Source: Bacteroidales bacterium (GTDB lineage Bacteria; Bacteroidota; Bacteroidia; Bacteroidales; P3). From it: a stretch of 64,000 nt of DNA. Below, one piece after another: positions 1 to 9,029 of the stretch. The stretch spans positions 1-64,000 of the forward strand of contig JAKSMQ010000001.1 of assembly GCA_024400565.1 (NCBI GenBank), given 5' to 3'. How positions within the stretch are numbered: the first letter of the stretch is position 1; every line of letters starts with the position of its first letter. Position numbers and translations under genes: made by a program. The notes beneath the pieces are model-generated. The model did not search any database. It was not told where the DNA came from and worked only from the letters and a program-made list of their open reading frames with translations.

Positions 1-44
1 GCCTGTACACTGCCTGTACACTGCCTGTACCCCCGGGGGTACGG
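1..44. repeat. 11-bp tandem repeat, window-edge copy
   Basis: Two identical units GCCTGTACACT at 1-11 and 12-22 are followed by a third that diverges into the perfect 16-bp palindrome at 27-42 (GTACCCCC/GGGGGTAC). The array may continue to the left of the window. It belongs to the family of 11-bp-period intergenic repeats found at six other places here. The rest of 45-477 holds a hairpin at 303-332 and no gene that I can support. Confidence 0.7.
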
Positions 45-302
45 AAAGCATATAGGCATAGGTCCGCCACAACGAAATCAGTCCCGAATCAAATATTTAT
101 TGTTTCACACTCAAAAAAGAATTTTCTCAACTATCTAATTTCCTGAACGAAGCCCCTTTTAATTTCTTAGCGAAGCCAATCAATAGCAGTCACCATCATA
201 CGGATAATCATTAACAAAAAAAGAAAGACATTGTTGTTTTTGATCAACAGAACCATCTTCAAGAGAGCAGAGACTGGCCGCCCTTAGCCTCAATTTACAA
301 AT

Positions 303-332
303 AGCAGAGACGGGGCGTGCCCCGTCTCTGCT
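303..332. terminator. Perfect 14-bp GC-rich hairpin, possible terminator of pgk
   Basis: The arms AGCAGAGACGGGGC and GCCCCGTCTCTGCT are exact reverse complements with only GT between them. It lies about 145 bp beyond the stop of the minus-strand pgk gene. The minus-strand tail is only moderately T-rich (ATTTGTAAATT), so intrinsic termination is plausible but not certain. Confidence 0.45.
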
Positions 333-477
333 GGTAGAATCATACGAATTGTGGGGGCATTTACATCACCATCGGAAACGGATTTTGAAAGAGACTATAG
401 CTCTATCACTTTCTGGCAAATGGACGACAACCCTCTATCACCATTCCACATCTTCACCTCCCCACAATCCACACTTC

Positions 478-1833
478 CTAGTATTCCATATTGTTGCGGT
501 TGCCGTTGAGGCGTTGTTTCCATTTCTCCTGCTCGGCTTTCTGCTCGATAAGAGCCCTTACGGGAGCCAGGCCTGAGGGACTATTCTGCTCGATAGCTTT
601 CAATACGGCTCCGCCGCCGGTAAAGATGTAGTAGTCCTTGCTGTCAAGAGCCATAATATAGAGACCGGGGAGTAATCTCTTGAGTTCCTGCATGGTATCA
701 CCACCTCCATAGAGCTTCACGGCATGGGGATTGCGGTCTATGACCGTATCCAGGGCTATGGTACCGGCGTTGAAGTGGGGAACAAGACCCATTACGGCAT
801 TTACAAAAATTGTCTTGGCCGAAAGGAATACGTCGAGAATTTCGGGTTCATCATAGCTCTTGGCATCTACATCGAGGACGTAATTGAGCTCTGTCCCAGG
901 CTCCAGCTGACGTATGTCGTGGGTACGGAATTTTCCTTCAATACGTTCGCCAAACACGTCGCTCTCCTTGATATAGGGCAGTTCGACAATCTTCTTGGGA
1001 TATTGCTCGGCAAACTTTACAAACTGGGCTGCCAATTTAACATCATCCTCGCCTACACCCTTGATCTTGATGCCGTATTTGGCACAAAGATAGGCATTAT
1101 AAATTACGCCGCCCAAGATGAGATGGTCGCTCTTCTGGAGCAAAGAATAGAGGGAGTTGATCTTGGTATCAAACTTGCTTCCTGCCACTACCGACACGAG
1201 GGGCTGCTTGGCGTGGAAGATACGTTCAAGGTTTTCTATCTCCTTCTGCATCAGGAATCCTGCATAGGATGGCAAGTATTTGGTAATGCCATAGGTAGAG
1301 GCATGGGGCTGCCAGGAGCCGAAAGCGTCGTTGACATAGATATCTGCCAGTCCGGCCAGCTGGTTAGCAAAGCGTTCGGCATTCTCGTCGCTTGCTTCCT
1401 CGCCTGTAAACCAACGGGTGTTGGGCATATAAACCATGTCTATCTCATGCTCGCGGAGGCGACGGATAGAGTGGTTGATATTACTCTCAATACTCAGGTA
1501 GCCCTCCTTGCCGTGGGTGTAGAAATCAGGCACTTCGATGGTAAGATGCAGCTTATTCTGCAGATACTCAACGATAGGCTTTACCGAGGTCGCATCACTC
1601 TGGCTGATAGACAGATCAGTCTTGTTGCGAGGACGGCCCACATGGGTCATCAGGATAATCTTTCCTCCCTTGGAAAGGATATAGAAAAGGGTGCCGAAGG
1701 TGGCATCAATACGATAAGGGTCGTGGATGACTCCCCCTTTTACCACATTGTGGTCAACACGGACCAGAACGACTTTATTTTTAAGATCTGCCTCCTGAAT
1801 GAGGGGGAGTTCCCTAAGTGTAACTTTACTCAT
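478..1833 (-). CDS. pgk: Divergent phosphoglycerate kinase (PGK family)
   Basis: 451 residues, longer than the usual 390-420. The PGK fold is recognisable from end to end: RVDHN (25-29, normally RVDFN), HVGRP (64-68), NTRWFTGEE around Arg140, NDAFG (168-172), GSKFDTK, NAVMG, GGGDT and TGGGA. Asp27, Asn29, Arg41, His64, Arg67 and Arg140 match 3-phosphoglycerate ligands of the family. The next segment, normally GTAHRAHAS, reads GSWQPHAS: one residue is missing and the conserved Arg (Arg170 in classic numbering) is absent. The C-terminus has an extra charged tail. PGK interconverts 1,3-bisphosphoglycerate and 3-phosphoglycerate with ADP/ATP in the cytosol. Because of these changes it may be a second, specialised PGK rather than the main glycolytic enzyme; the window cannot settle this. 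It is divergent from the HD gene. Confidence 0.85.
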   Translation of the reverse strand: MSKVTLRELPLIQEADLKNKVVLVRVDHNVVKGGVIHDPYRIDATFGTLFYILSKGGKIILMTHVGRPRNKTDLSISQSDATSVKPIVEYLQNKLHLTIEVPDFYTHGKEGYLSIESNINHSIRRLREHEIDMVYMPNTRWFTGEEASDENAERFANQLAGLADIYVNDAFGSWQPHASTYGITKYLPSYAGFLMQKEIENLERIFHAKQPLVSVVAGSKFDTKINSLYSLLQKSDHLILGGVIYNAYLCAKYGIKIKGVGEDDVKLAAQFVKFAEQYPKKIVELPYIKESDVFGERIEGKFRTHDIRQLEPGTELNYVLDVDAKSYDEPEILDVFLSAKTIFVNAVMGLVPHFNAGTIALDTVIDRNPHAVKLYGGGDTMQELKRLLPGLYIMALDSKDYYIFTGGGAVLKAIEQNSPSGLAPVRALIEQKAEQEKWKQRLNGNRNNMEY

Positions 1834-1947
1834 GCCTATTGCATTTTAATAATCCGAAATAAATAACGAAAAAAAATTCATTTTGGTATAAGGACTTGCA
1901 ATAATTTATTCCAAGACGCGTTATTTATCATACATTAATATTGTACC

Positions 1948-2616
1948 ATGTCCCATCATATTACACTAGAAGATATACGAAATTCGGAAATCATCCGCAC
2001 CTATGTAGAACAGGCTGATGCATCTATGAAAGCCATGGGGTATACCGAACATGGCCAGGTGCATGTCAGCATTGTCTCTAAGGTTGCCGGAGACCTATTG
2101 CGCGACCTTGGTTTTGACGAACATACTGTAGAGCTGACCCGTATTGCAGGCTATATGCACGATATCGGAAACGTAGTCAACCGAATAGACCATGCTCAGA
2201 GTGGCGCCATTATGGCTTTTCGTATTCTCGACGAGATGGGTATGCCGGCCGAAGATATTGCTCCGATTATTACAGCTATCGGCAATCACGATGAGTCAAC
2301 AGCATTTCCCGTAAATGCTATCTCTGCGGCCCTTATTCTGGCTGATAAGACTGATGTGCGACGTAATCGTGTACGCAATATCAGACCCGAACAGTTTGAT
2401 ATACACGACAGAGTAAACTTTGCTGTTATTGAGAACCATAACACGCTCGACAGAGCCTCTATGACCTTTACCCAGGAGATTCAGATCAATACAGAGATAG
2501 GATCGATTATGGACTATTTTGAGATCTATATGAACCGAATGCTCCTCTGCCGTCGCGCAGCCGAGTTTCTGAAACTCCAGTTTAGGGTAACCGTCAACGG
2601 AGCAAATCTCTGTTAG
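1948..2616 (+). CDS. HD-domain phosphohydrolase
   Basis: 222 residues. The metal-binding HD signature is complete: His39 (HGQVHVS), His71-Asp72 (YMHDIGN) and a distal Asp around 133-136 (LADKTD). His114-Asp115 (GNHDES) may add to the site. There is no signal peptide or membrane segment, so it is cytosolic. HD proteins of this kind hydrolyse phosphate monoesters, diesters or nucleotides; the substrate cannot be told from the sequence. It is a single gene divergent from pgk and convergent with mazG. No ribosome-binding site is visible before the ATG. Confidence 0.75.
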   Translation: MSHHITLEDIRNSEIIRTYVEQADASMKAMGYTEHGQVHVSIVSKVAGDLLRDLGFDEHTVELTRIAGYMHDIGNVVNRIDHAQSGAIMAFRILDEMGMPAEDIAPIITAIGNHDESTAFPVNAISAALILADKTDVRRNRVRNIRPEQFDIHDRVNFAVIENHNTLDRASMTFTQEIQINTEIGSIMDYFEIYMNRMLLCRRAAEFLKLQFRVTVNGANLC

Positions 2617-2680
2617 TTTTCTCGTTCCCAATAGGGTTCAGCCGTCATCAAATACGATAAACTTCCGAAGACAGGTCCTA

Positions 2681-3484
2681 TTAAGACTGCTGTTTACCGA
2701 GGTTCTTCTTGGCCTCTTTCCAGAGAGAACGCATTTCTTCTATATCCAGATCCGAGAAATTTCGGCCTTGACTACCAGCCGCCTGTTCCATATAGGAGAA
2801 CCGGCTCTTAAATTTCTGATTGGTACGAGAGAGAGCGTCATCAGCATTAAGGCCCAGATGCCTGCCCCACTTGACTAGAGCAAACAGCAAATCGCCAAAC
2901 TCTTCTTCCATATGCTGCTTATCACCCTCTTCAATCGCTTCCTGCAATTCGGAATATTCTTCTTTAACCTTGTTGAACGCATGCTCTACCGAAGGAAACT
3001 CATATCCCACCCCTGCGGCTTTCTCCTGCAGGCGGATACTCTTCACCAAGGTAGGCAAAGAAGATGGCACGCCCTCCAATATCGACTTCCTACCCTCTTT
3101 CATCTTTACCTTCTCCCATAGGGGAGCAGCATTATCCGATCCACCTTGCAGATTTCCATTCCGGTCGGGTAAAGCAATATGAGGATGGCGAGATACCAGC
3201 TTGTCGCAAATACCATGAATAGCCTCTTCTGTCGTAAACTTATGCTCATCTTCTGCTATCTTGGCATAGAACATAAGATGCATGAAGAGATCGCCCAACT
3301 CCTTGCGCATCTCGGAGTAATCCTTGGCAAGAATGGCTTCTGAGAATTCGTAGGTCTCCTCTATGGTGAGATAACGAAGCGAATCAATAGTCTGTACACT
3401 ATCCCAAGGACATTCTACCCTAAGGATATCAAGAATACGACCCAACCGTTCAAAAGCCGTAAGAGAGGATTCTGTATTGCTCAT
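2681..3484 (-). CDS. mazG: Nucleoside triphosphate pyrophosphohydrolase MazG
   Basis: 267 residues, the length of full MazG with two tandem all-alpha domains. Each carries the Mg-binding pattern ExxE...ExxD: EETYEF with ELGDLF near residue 65 in the first, and EEYSEL with EEFGDL in the second. CPWDSVQT near the start is the typical MazG N-terminal motif. The enzyme converts NTPs and dNTPs to NMPs and pyrophosphate, and in other bacteria it affects (p)ppGpp levels. It starts 12 bp after the stop of the (p)ppGpp synthetase gene, so the two are almost certainly co-transcribed, which fits a shared role in the nucleotide stress response. Confidence 0.93.
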   Translation of the reverse strand: MSNTESSLTAFERLGRILDILRVECPWDSVQTIDSLRYLTIEETYEFSEAILAKDYSEMRKELGDLFMHLMFYAKIAEDEHKFTTEEAIHGICDKLVSRHPHIALPDRNGNLQGGSDNAAPLWEKVKMKEGRKSILEGVPSSLPTLVKSIRLQEKAAGVGYEFPSVEHAFNKVKEEYSELQEAIEEGDKQHMEEEFGDLLFALVKWGRHLGLNADDALSRTNQKFKSRFSYMEQAAGSQGRNFSDLDIEEMRSLWKEAKKNLGKQQS

Positions 3485-3496
3485 GGTCTCTTTGCA

Positions 3497-5662
3497 TTAC
3501 ATACGGGCTACACGTTCCACGCCCTCTATAGATTGGATATTGGATATAAGGTCGTTAAGCATACCCAGATTGTCTACATAGAGCAAGATTGTACCCTTGA
3601 CAATACCCTCGCTGGCCTCAAGGGTAATGGCTCTCATATTTAATGCCATCTCGCTGGTAATAACCTGTGTAAGCTCTTTCAGAATTCCCTGTCGGTCGAT
3701 AGAGGTAAGTGAGACCCCAGCCAGCAGTTTTACTTTTTCTCCCAAACGCCATTGAGCTTTTACAGTATGTTCTTCGTGGGTCGACATTTCGTGCATGGCA
3801 TGAGGACAGTTAGATCTGTGTATAGCCACCCTGGATCCATCTATAATACCCACAACCTCATCACCCTGCACAGGCTTGCAACACGATGCAGCATAAGATT
3901 CCAGACGTTCGTGGTCCTTATCAAGGAGGAAGGGGCTATGAGCCTGAGGAATGATGCTGGTATGACTCTTGCGGTAGATTCCGAAACATTGGCCTATGGC
4001 CTGCTTATCTATCTCGTCGAGAGCAATATGATAGAACAGGTCGGTCTTGCTCGGATAGTTGAAATAGCGTTTCAGGCGGGGAATTGTATCCTCAGCCGGC
4101 TTGATATTCAACTCCTCAAGAATCTCCTGCAGCTTATGTTCGCCTTCAAGACGATAGCTCTTGCGTTGTTTGCGAAGGAACTCGCGTATATGCTCCTTTG
4201 CTCTGGAGGTACGGCACATCTCCAGCCACCCTTCGTCAGGTTCAATCTTCTTGGAAGAAATAACCTGTACCTGCTCGCCCGAATGGAGCACATAGCTGGG
4301 AGGAACCACTTTGGTATTCACCTTGGCTCCCATACAGTTAAATCCCAACTGGGTATGGATGGCAAAAGCAAAGTCCAGAACTGTGGAATGAGAAGGCAAT
4401 TTAATTGTTTCGCCTTTGGGTGTAAAAAGATATATCTCCTTGGTATAAAGAGTTTCCTTGAATTCTTCTACCAGATCGAGAGCACTCTTCTCGGTATTCT
4501 CGAGCGTTGAGCGTATCTGCTGCAACCATTCTTCCACAGTAGTATCTCCCTTGACATCTTCTCCCGGATGGGCCTCTTTGTAGAGGAAATGGGCTGCCAT
4601 ACCTTTTTCTGCAACCTCATCCATCTGTCGGGTACGTATCTGGACCTCAACCCATCGTCCGATGGGAGACATGATGGTTGTATGCAGACTCTCATATCCG
4701 TTGGTCTTGGGAGAGGTAATCCAGTCGCGAGTGCGAGCCAGGTTTGGACGAAATCTGGATGTAATGAGCTGATAGACCTTGAAACATTCTGCTTTATCCT
4801 CTGTATCAAGGATAATGCGCATGGCATAAAGATCATATATCTCGTCAAACTCTACGCCTTTATTCTCCATCTTCTTCCAGCAGGAAAAGGCTGTCTTGAT
4901 GCGCGTCTTGAGCGAATACTGATAGCCATTGGCATCAAGCGACTCCCGGATCGGCTTATAAAGACATTCCTGCAACAAAGCCTCCGTACCTGCGCTGGCA
5001 TTAATCTGCTCGGTTATCTCGGCATAACGTGTGGGATTGGTGTAGCGCATTACCAGTTCCTCCAGTTCTGTCTTTATGCTGTAGAGACCCAGCCTGTGGG
5101 CTAAAGGAATATAGAGATATTGCGTCTCGGACGAGATGGCCAGTTTCTTGGTATCTTTCATCGAACCGAGAGTTCGCATGTTGTGGAGCCGGTCGCAGAG
5201 TTTGAGGAATATGACATACACATCGTCGCACATAGCCAGCAGAATCTTGCGGTAATTCTCTGCCTGGTGCGAACCGTCACTTCCTTTTGCCATTCCCTGC
5301 TGCAGATGCTCGGATGCAAAATCAATCTTTGTCACGCCATCCACAATCAAGGCCACTCTGTCGCCAAACAGTATGCGTATCTGTTCAAGCGAGATTTCTG
5401 TATCCTCCACCACATCGTGAAGCAGGGCACAGATAGCTGCAACAGGGCCCAGTCCTACCTCTTCTATGGCTATCTTAGCCACAGCAAGGGGATGAAAGAT
5501 ATAGGGTTCGCCCGATTTGCGACGTACTCCGTCGTGGGCTTCGCGGGCCATATTGAAGGCCCGGGTGATGTCTTCCTCTTCTGTTTTGGTCAGAGGGAGA
5601 CGCTCTCTGCACGAAGCAATAAGTTCGTCGAATTTTGCCTGTATCTGTTCAGCTTCAGTCAT
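3497..5662 (-). CDS. rel: Bifunctional (p)ppGpp synthetase/hydrolase, RelA/SpoT (Rel) family
   Basis: 721 residues with the full long-RSH layout. The N-terminal HD hydrolase domain is intact (His57 in FHPLA, His82-Asp83 in LLHDVVEDTE). The synthetase domain follows with IYDLYAMRI, NGYESLHT and EVQIRT. A TGS domain starts at YLFTPKGE, a Cys-containing segment (SCCKPVQGD) comes next, and an ACT domain ends the protein (DRQGILKELT). The intact HD motif argues for an enzyme that both makes and degrades (p)ppGpp, as in organisms with one long RSH. It is cytosolic and ribosome-associated in the family. It is the first gene before mazG. Confidence 0.94.
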   Translation of the reverse strand: MTEAEQIQAKFDELIASCRERLPLTKTEEEDITRAFNMAREAHDGVRRKSGEPYIFHPLAVAKIAIEEVGLGPVAAICALLHDVVEDTEISLEQIRILFGDRVALIVDGVTKIDFASEHLQQGMAKGSDGSHQAENYRKILLAMCDDVYVIFLKLCDRLHNMRTLGSMKDTKKLAISSETQYLYIPLAHRLGLYSIKTELEELVMRYTNPTRYAEITEQINASAGTEALLQECLYKPIRESLDANGYQYSLKTRIKTAFSCWKKMENKGVEFDEIYDLYAMRIILDTEDKAECFKVYQLITSRFRPNLARTRDWITSPKTNGYESLHTTIMSPIGRWVEVQIRTRQMDEVAEKGMAAHFLYKEAHPGEDVKGDTTVEEWLQQIRSTLENTEKSALDLVEEFKETLYTKEIYLFTPKGETIKLPSHSTVLDFAFAIHTQLGFNCMGAKVNTKVVPPSYVLHSGEQVQVISSKKIEPDEGWLEMCRTSRAKEHIREFLRKQRKSYRLEGEHKLQEILEELNIKPAEDTIPRLKRYFNYPSKTDLFYHIALDEIDKQAIGQCFGIYRKSHTSIIPQAHSPFLLDKDHERLESYAASCCKPVQGDEVVGIIDGSRVAIHRSNCPHAMHEMSTHEEHTVKAQWRLGEKVKLLAGVSLTSIDRQGILKELTQVITSEMALNMRAITLEASEGIVKGTILLYVDNLGMLNDLISNIQSIEGVERVARM

Positions 5663-5691
5663 AATTAGAGTGTGGAGGTTAAATAGATATT

Positions 5692-5739
5692 GAAGCCTTG
5701 AGGCTTCGTATATGGGGTAATGTCAGAGGATATCTGACA
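5692..5739 (-). terminator. Double hairpin downstream of the small secreted-protein gene
   Basis: Two perfect inverted repeats lie just after the stop at 5748: TGTCAGA/TCTGACA (5721-5727 and 5733-5739) and GAAGCC/GGCTTC (5692-5697 and 5702-5707). They probably end the recA transcript. The following T-tract is weak. Confidence 0.4.
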
Positions 5740-5747
5740 CATATTTT

Positions 5748-6344
5748 CTACAGGACAGAAAGAAAAACCAACGCAGAGAGACTTAGACTTAGGCCTACGC
5801 AATAGTAACGGCAACCCTGGACAGAGGTCATACTCAAAGACCCGCTCAACCAGCAGAATGAGCCGGTATTGTCGAGAGCGCCCGGAGCAAAACGGGTTCC
5901 TATCTCGTAGCCTAATCCGTCGGTAGTATAGGCCGGACCGGCAAAAAGTTGCCAGTCGACCATCGAAGGCTCCATTACGGGGCGAAAAACTACGCCCGCG
6001 GCTCCCCAGTCAGAATAGTACGAACGTCGGTATTCTCCAAAGAATCCCCAACGATTAGGAACATAAGCGGCTGTAACGCCAAGACCGATATCAAAATCCT
6101 GGACAGCGTCGTTAAATCCCATAACAACTTCTGTCTCAACGAATACAGTACTCAGCTGAGGTTCGGCAACTATTGTACCCGACAGCCTGTTCAATGTGCG
6201 GTTACCTGCCACGGGTACTCCCTTGCGAAAAGAGATATCGCTGGTGCCGCCTACTATCTCATCCTGTTCAGTATCATCGCTCTGCGCCATGGCAGGCATA
6301 ATGCCTGCCACAACGAGGAGCATAAGGAGTAGAAATCTCTTCAT
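5748..6344 (-). CDS. Small secreted, possibly outer-membrane, protein
   Basis: 198 residues starting with a clear signal peptide (MKRFLLLMLLVVAGIMPAMA, cleavage near AMA-Q). The mature part alternates polar and hydrophobic or aromatic residues (GFFGEYRRSYYSDW, YVPNRW, FAGPAYT), as in small beta-barrel or beta-rich envelope proteins, but I do not recognise a named family. The end (GLSLSLSALVFLSVL) is hydrophobic and does not end in the Phe typical of outer-membrane barrels. It starts 13 bp after the recA stop and is probably read with recA. Function unknown. Confidence 0.6.
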   Translation of the reverse strand: MKRFLLLMLLVVAGIMPAMAQSDDTEQDEIVGGTSDISFRKGVPVAGNRTLNRLSGTIVAEPQLSTVFVETEVVMGFNDAVQDFDIGLGVTAAYVPNRWGFFGEYRRSYYSDWGAAGVVFRPVMEPSMVDWQLFAGPAYTTDGLGYEIGTRFAPGALDNTGSFCWLSGSLSMTSVQGCRYYCVGLSLSLSALVFLSVL

Positions 6345-6357
6345 TCTTGAAAATGAA

Positions 6358-7386
6358 TTATTCTTCTTTACGGCGTGCCAGTTCTTCGCGAACCTTACGT
6401 TCTATTTCTTCAGTCAGTTCGATATTGTCACGGAGAGTATTCTTCAGACTTTCACGGCCTTGTGCAAGCTTGGAGTCCTGATAGCTGAACCAGGAGCCAC
6501 TCTTGTGGATAATATCAAACTCGACGCCGAGGTCAATAATTTCGCCAATCTTGCTGATACCTTCGCCAAACATAAGGTCGAACTCGCAGGTCTGGAAAGG
6601 AGGAGCTACTTTATTCTTGACAATCTTCACCTTAACGCGGTTGCCCACATTCTGGTCGCCTTCCTTGATAGCGGCAGCACGACGGATATCAACACGTACC
6701 GAGCTGTAGAACTTGAGCGCATTACCACCGGTAGTAGTCTCAGGATTACCGAACATTACGCCAATCTTCTCACGCAACTGGTTGATAAAAATGCAGCAGC
6801 ACTTGGTCTTGCTGATGGTGGAGGTAAGCTTACGCATAGCCTGCGACATGAGACGTGCCTGAAGGCCCACCTTCGAATCACCCATCTCGCCGTCAATCTC
6901 ACTCTTGGGGGTAAGAGCGGCAACAGAGTCGACTACCAGAATATCAATAGCACCCGAGCGGATCAGGTTGTCTGCGATCTCAAGAGCCTGCTCGCCATTG
7001 TCGGGCTGAGAAATAAGGAGGTTATCAATGTCTACTCCGAGTTTCTTAGCATAACTGGGGTCAAAGGCATGCTCGGCATCAATAAAAGCTGCAATACCGC
7101 CCATCTTCTGGCTTTCAGCAATAGCATGGATAGCCAAAGTAGTCTTACCGGACGACTCAGGACCGAAGATTTCGATGATTCTTCCTTTGGGGAATCCGCC
7201 AACGCCAAGGGCGCTGTCAAGGCTGATAGAACCAGTAGGAATTACCTCTAAATCCTGGTCGGGACGGTCGCCCAACTTCATAATAGAACCTTTACCGTAA
7301 GTCTTCTCGATCTTTTCAAGAGTGCTCTGCAAAATCTTAATTTTATCCAACTTTGATGCTTCAGCATCGTTCACTTCTTTGGCCAT
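6358..7386 (-). CDS. recA: Recombinase RecA
   Basis: 342 residues, normal length. Walker A is GPESSGKTT, preceded by GRIIEIF, and Walker B is [19 protein letters not shown] and [10 protein letters not shown] are the standard RecA loop motifs, and the C-terminus ends in an acidic/basic tail. RecA forms filaments on single-stranded DNA, drives strand exchange and activates LexA self-cleavage where present. The gene begins MAKEVND with no visible ribosome-binding site. A small secreted-protein gene follows it closely. Confidence 0.97.
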   Translation of the reverse strand: MAKEVNDAEASKLDKIKILQSTLEKIEKTYGKGSIMKLGDRPDQDLEVIPTGSISLDSALGVGGFPKGRIIEIFGPESSGKTTLAIHAIAESQKMGGIAAFIDAEHAFDPSYAKKLGVDIDNLLISQPDNGEQALEIADNLIRSGAIDILVVDSVAALTPKSEIDGEMGDSKVGLQARLMSQAMRKLTSTISKTKCCCIFINQLREKIGVMFGNPETTTGGNALKFYSSVRVDIRRAAAIKEGDQNVGNRVKVKIVKNKVAPPFQTCEFDLMFGEGISKIGEIIDLGVEFDIIHKSGSWFSYQDSKLAQGRESLKNTLRDNIELTEEIERKVREELARRKEE

Positions 7387-7681
7387 TTGATGTATTTTTA
7401 ATTAGTTAAATTATTATTCCTTCTGGTAACAGACGCACGTGCTGTACATCTTTAATTAATAATAACGGCAAAGTCCCTCAAATATTGCAGCCGACATTAT
7501 TATTTCCTTCAAAAAAGTCATTAATCTGCTCAATGGCAGAAGTTTTCTCTTTTCTCCAAGGACAAAGATAATAATCCCGATGGGCAATACTTCTTTTAAC
7601 CGTTGTTTGCCTAATAACAGATGTAGCAAATCCTCCCTTATGGGAGGCCCTTGGGAGTACTCTATACGCATCCAAAAAGGA

Positions 7682-7770
7682 CCTTCTGTCTACATTCTCT
7701 CCACATTCTCTCCACTTTTTTCTGTCGCTAGGGCAAGCATGCAGACCCTATATGGAGCCTGCATGCTGGT
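7682..7770. repeat. 11-bp tandem repeat with terminal inverted repeat
   Basis: CATTCTCTCCA occurs twice in tandem (7693-7703 and 7704-7714), preceded by the related unit CCTTCTGTCTA (7682-7692). A 9-bp inverted repeat AGCATGCAG/CTGCATGCT follows (7736-7744 and 7759-7767). It lies between the start of recA and the end of the alcohol dehydrogenase gene. The hairpin may serve as a terminator for the latter. I see no gene in 7387-7790; the short reading frames there have no recognisable features. Confidence 0.55.
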
Positions 7771-7790
7771 ATAGTGCTGTTTATATGGAA

Positions 7791-8957
7791 CTATAATGAT
7801 GCCTTGAGGATATTGAGGATATCTTCTTCGCTTAGAGGCACGTACATATGGCTGCCGGCAAGGCCTTCCTGAGAGATATGATGAGCCATTTCAGCCAGTC
7901 TGGTTTCGTCAATTCCGACCTCGCGGAGATGCATGGGTATGCCGATACTCTCAAAGAACTGGTACATCTTCTCGATAGTCTTTTCTGCAATTTCCATAGC
8001 GGGGAGAGTAGCATCTATGCCGAAGAGATGTGTTCCGAGCGAAACAAAACGCTCTACCGTACGTTCGCTGAGGATGTATTTCATCCAACGTGGGGTGATG
8101 ATGGCAAGACCCTCGCCATGGGTAATGTCATAGTAAGCCGAGAGAGCATGCTCTATACTATGCATAGGCCATCCGCCTTTAGAATTTCCGAGTGCATAAA
8201 TACCGTTGCAGCCATAGCAGCAGGCAAGCATCAGCTCGGCACGAGCCTCGTAGTTCTCGGGCTCACGCAAGGCAATAGGACAGAACTGCATAAGGGTACG
8301 AAGACCTGCCTCGCAGAATCCGTCAGCCAGAGTATTATGGTCGGCGCAGAAATATTGCTCGAGGATATGGTTGATAGCATCTGCCGTTCCGGCTGCGGTA
8401 TGCTTCTTGTTGACAGAGAAGGTGTAGGTAGGATCGAGGAACGAGACAACAGGATAGAGATGAGGATCCATATAGGCCAGCTTGTCGTTGGTCTCTGTAC
8501 GGGAGATAACGCCACCTGCATCATACTCGCTACCGGTAGCCGAGAGGGTCATAATGTCCACAATGGGAAGAGCAGCCTTGGTGGGAACCTTGTGAATGAT
8601 AAGATCCCAGGTTTCGCCATCATAGCAGGCTCCTGCCGCAATAGCCTTGGTACAGTCGAGTACCGAGCCGCCGCCTACAGAAAGAATAACGTCGATATTC
8701 TTTTCCTTGCAGATCTTCACGCCACCAAGCACGCTGGTACTATATTTAGGATTAGGCTCTATGCCGGGAAGTTCGTAGACCTCAAAATCTTTGAGAAGTT
8801 CCATTACTTTCTGATAGAGACCAATCTTCTTGATGCTGCCTCCGCCATAGGTAAGGAGAACGCGACGGCCGAGAGGTTTCATTACGTCGGTCAGTTTATT
8901 AACCACGTCTTTTCCAAAAATGAGACGTGTGGGGGTCATGTAGTTGAAATTAACCAT
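7791..8957 (-). CDS. Iron-containing alcohol dehydrogenase (YqhD/BdhA type)
   Basis: 388 residues. The N-terminal nucleotide-binding half has GGGS motifs (YGGGSIKKIGLY, SVGGGSVLDCTKA), and the C-terminal helical half supplies the metal ligands: Asp and His in GTADAINHILEQYF, His in SIEHALSA and His in THGEGLA. The N-terminus (NFNYMTPTRLIFGK) and overall layout match NADPH-dependent butanol/aldehyde reductases of the YqhD group. It would reduce short-chain or toxic aldehydes in the cytosol. It starts 72 bp downstream of the BatA-like gene. The exact substrate is unknown. Confidence 0.88.
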   Translation of the reverse strand: MVNFNYMTPTRLIFGKDVVNKLTDVMKPLGRRVLLTYGGGSIKKIGLYQKVMELLKDFEVYELPGIEPNPKYSTSVLGGVKICKEKNIDVILSVGGGSVLDCTKAIAAGACYDGETWDLIIHKVPTKAALPIVDIMTLSATGSEYDAGGVISRTETNDKLAYMDPHLYPVVSFLDPTYTFSVNKKHTAAGTADAINHILEQYFCADHNTLADGFCEAGLRTLMQFCPIALREPENYEARAELMLACCYGCNGIYALGNSKGGWPMHSIEHALSAYYDITHGEGLAIITPRWMKYILSERTVERFVSLGTHLFGIDATLPAMEIAEKTIEKMYQFFESIGIPMHLREVGIDETRLAEMAHHISQEGLAGSHMYVPLSEEDILNILKASL

Positions 8958-9029
8958 TTTGATATTCGGTTTTGATAATTAATGTTGTGTTTTTCAATAA
9001 ATCGGTAGAAGGAGTTCCTTATCTGCAAG

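Noticed and set aside
724..1866. 380-codon plus-strand open frame opposite pgk
   Set aside because: It lies fully antisense to a gene with clear PGK motifs, and its translation shows no recognisable domain.
7848..8975. 375-codon plus-strand open frame opposite the alcohol dehydrogenase gene
   Set aside because: The minus-strand frame has all family motifs; the antisense frame has none.
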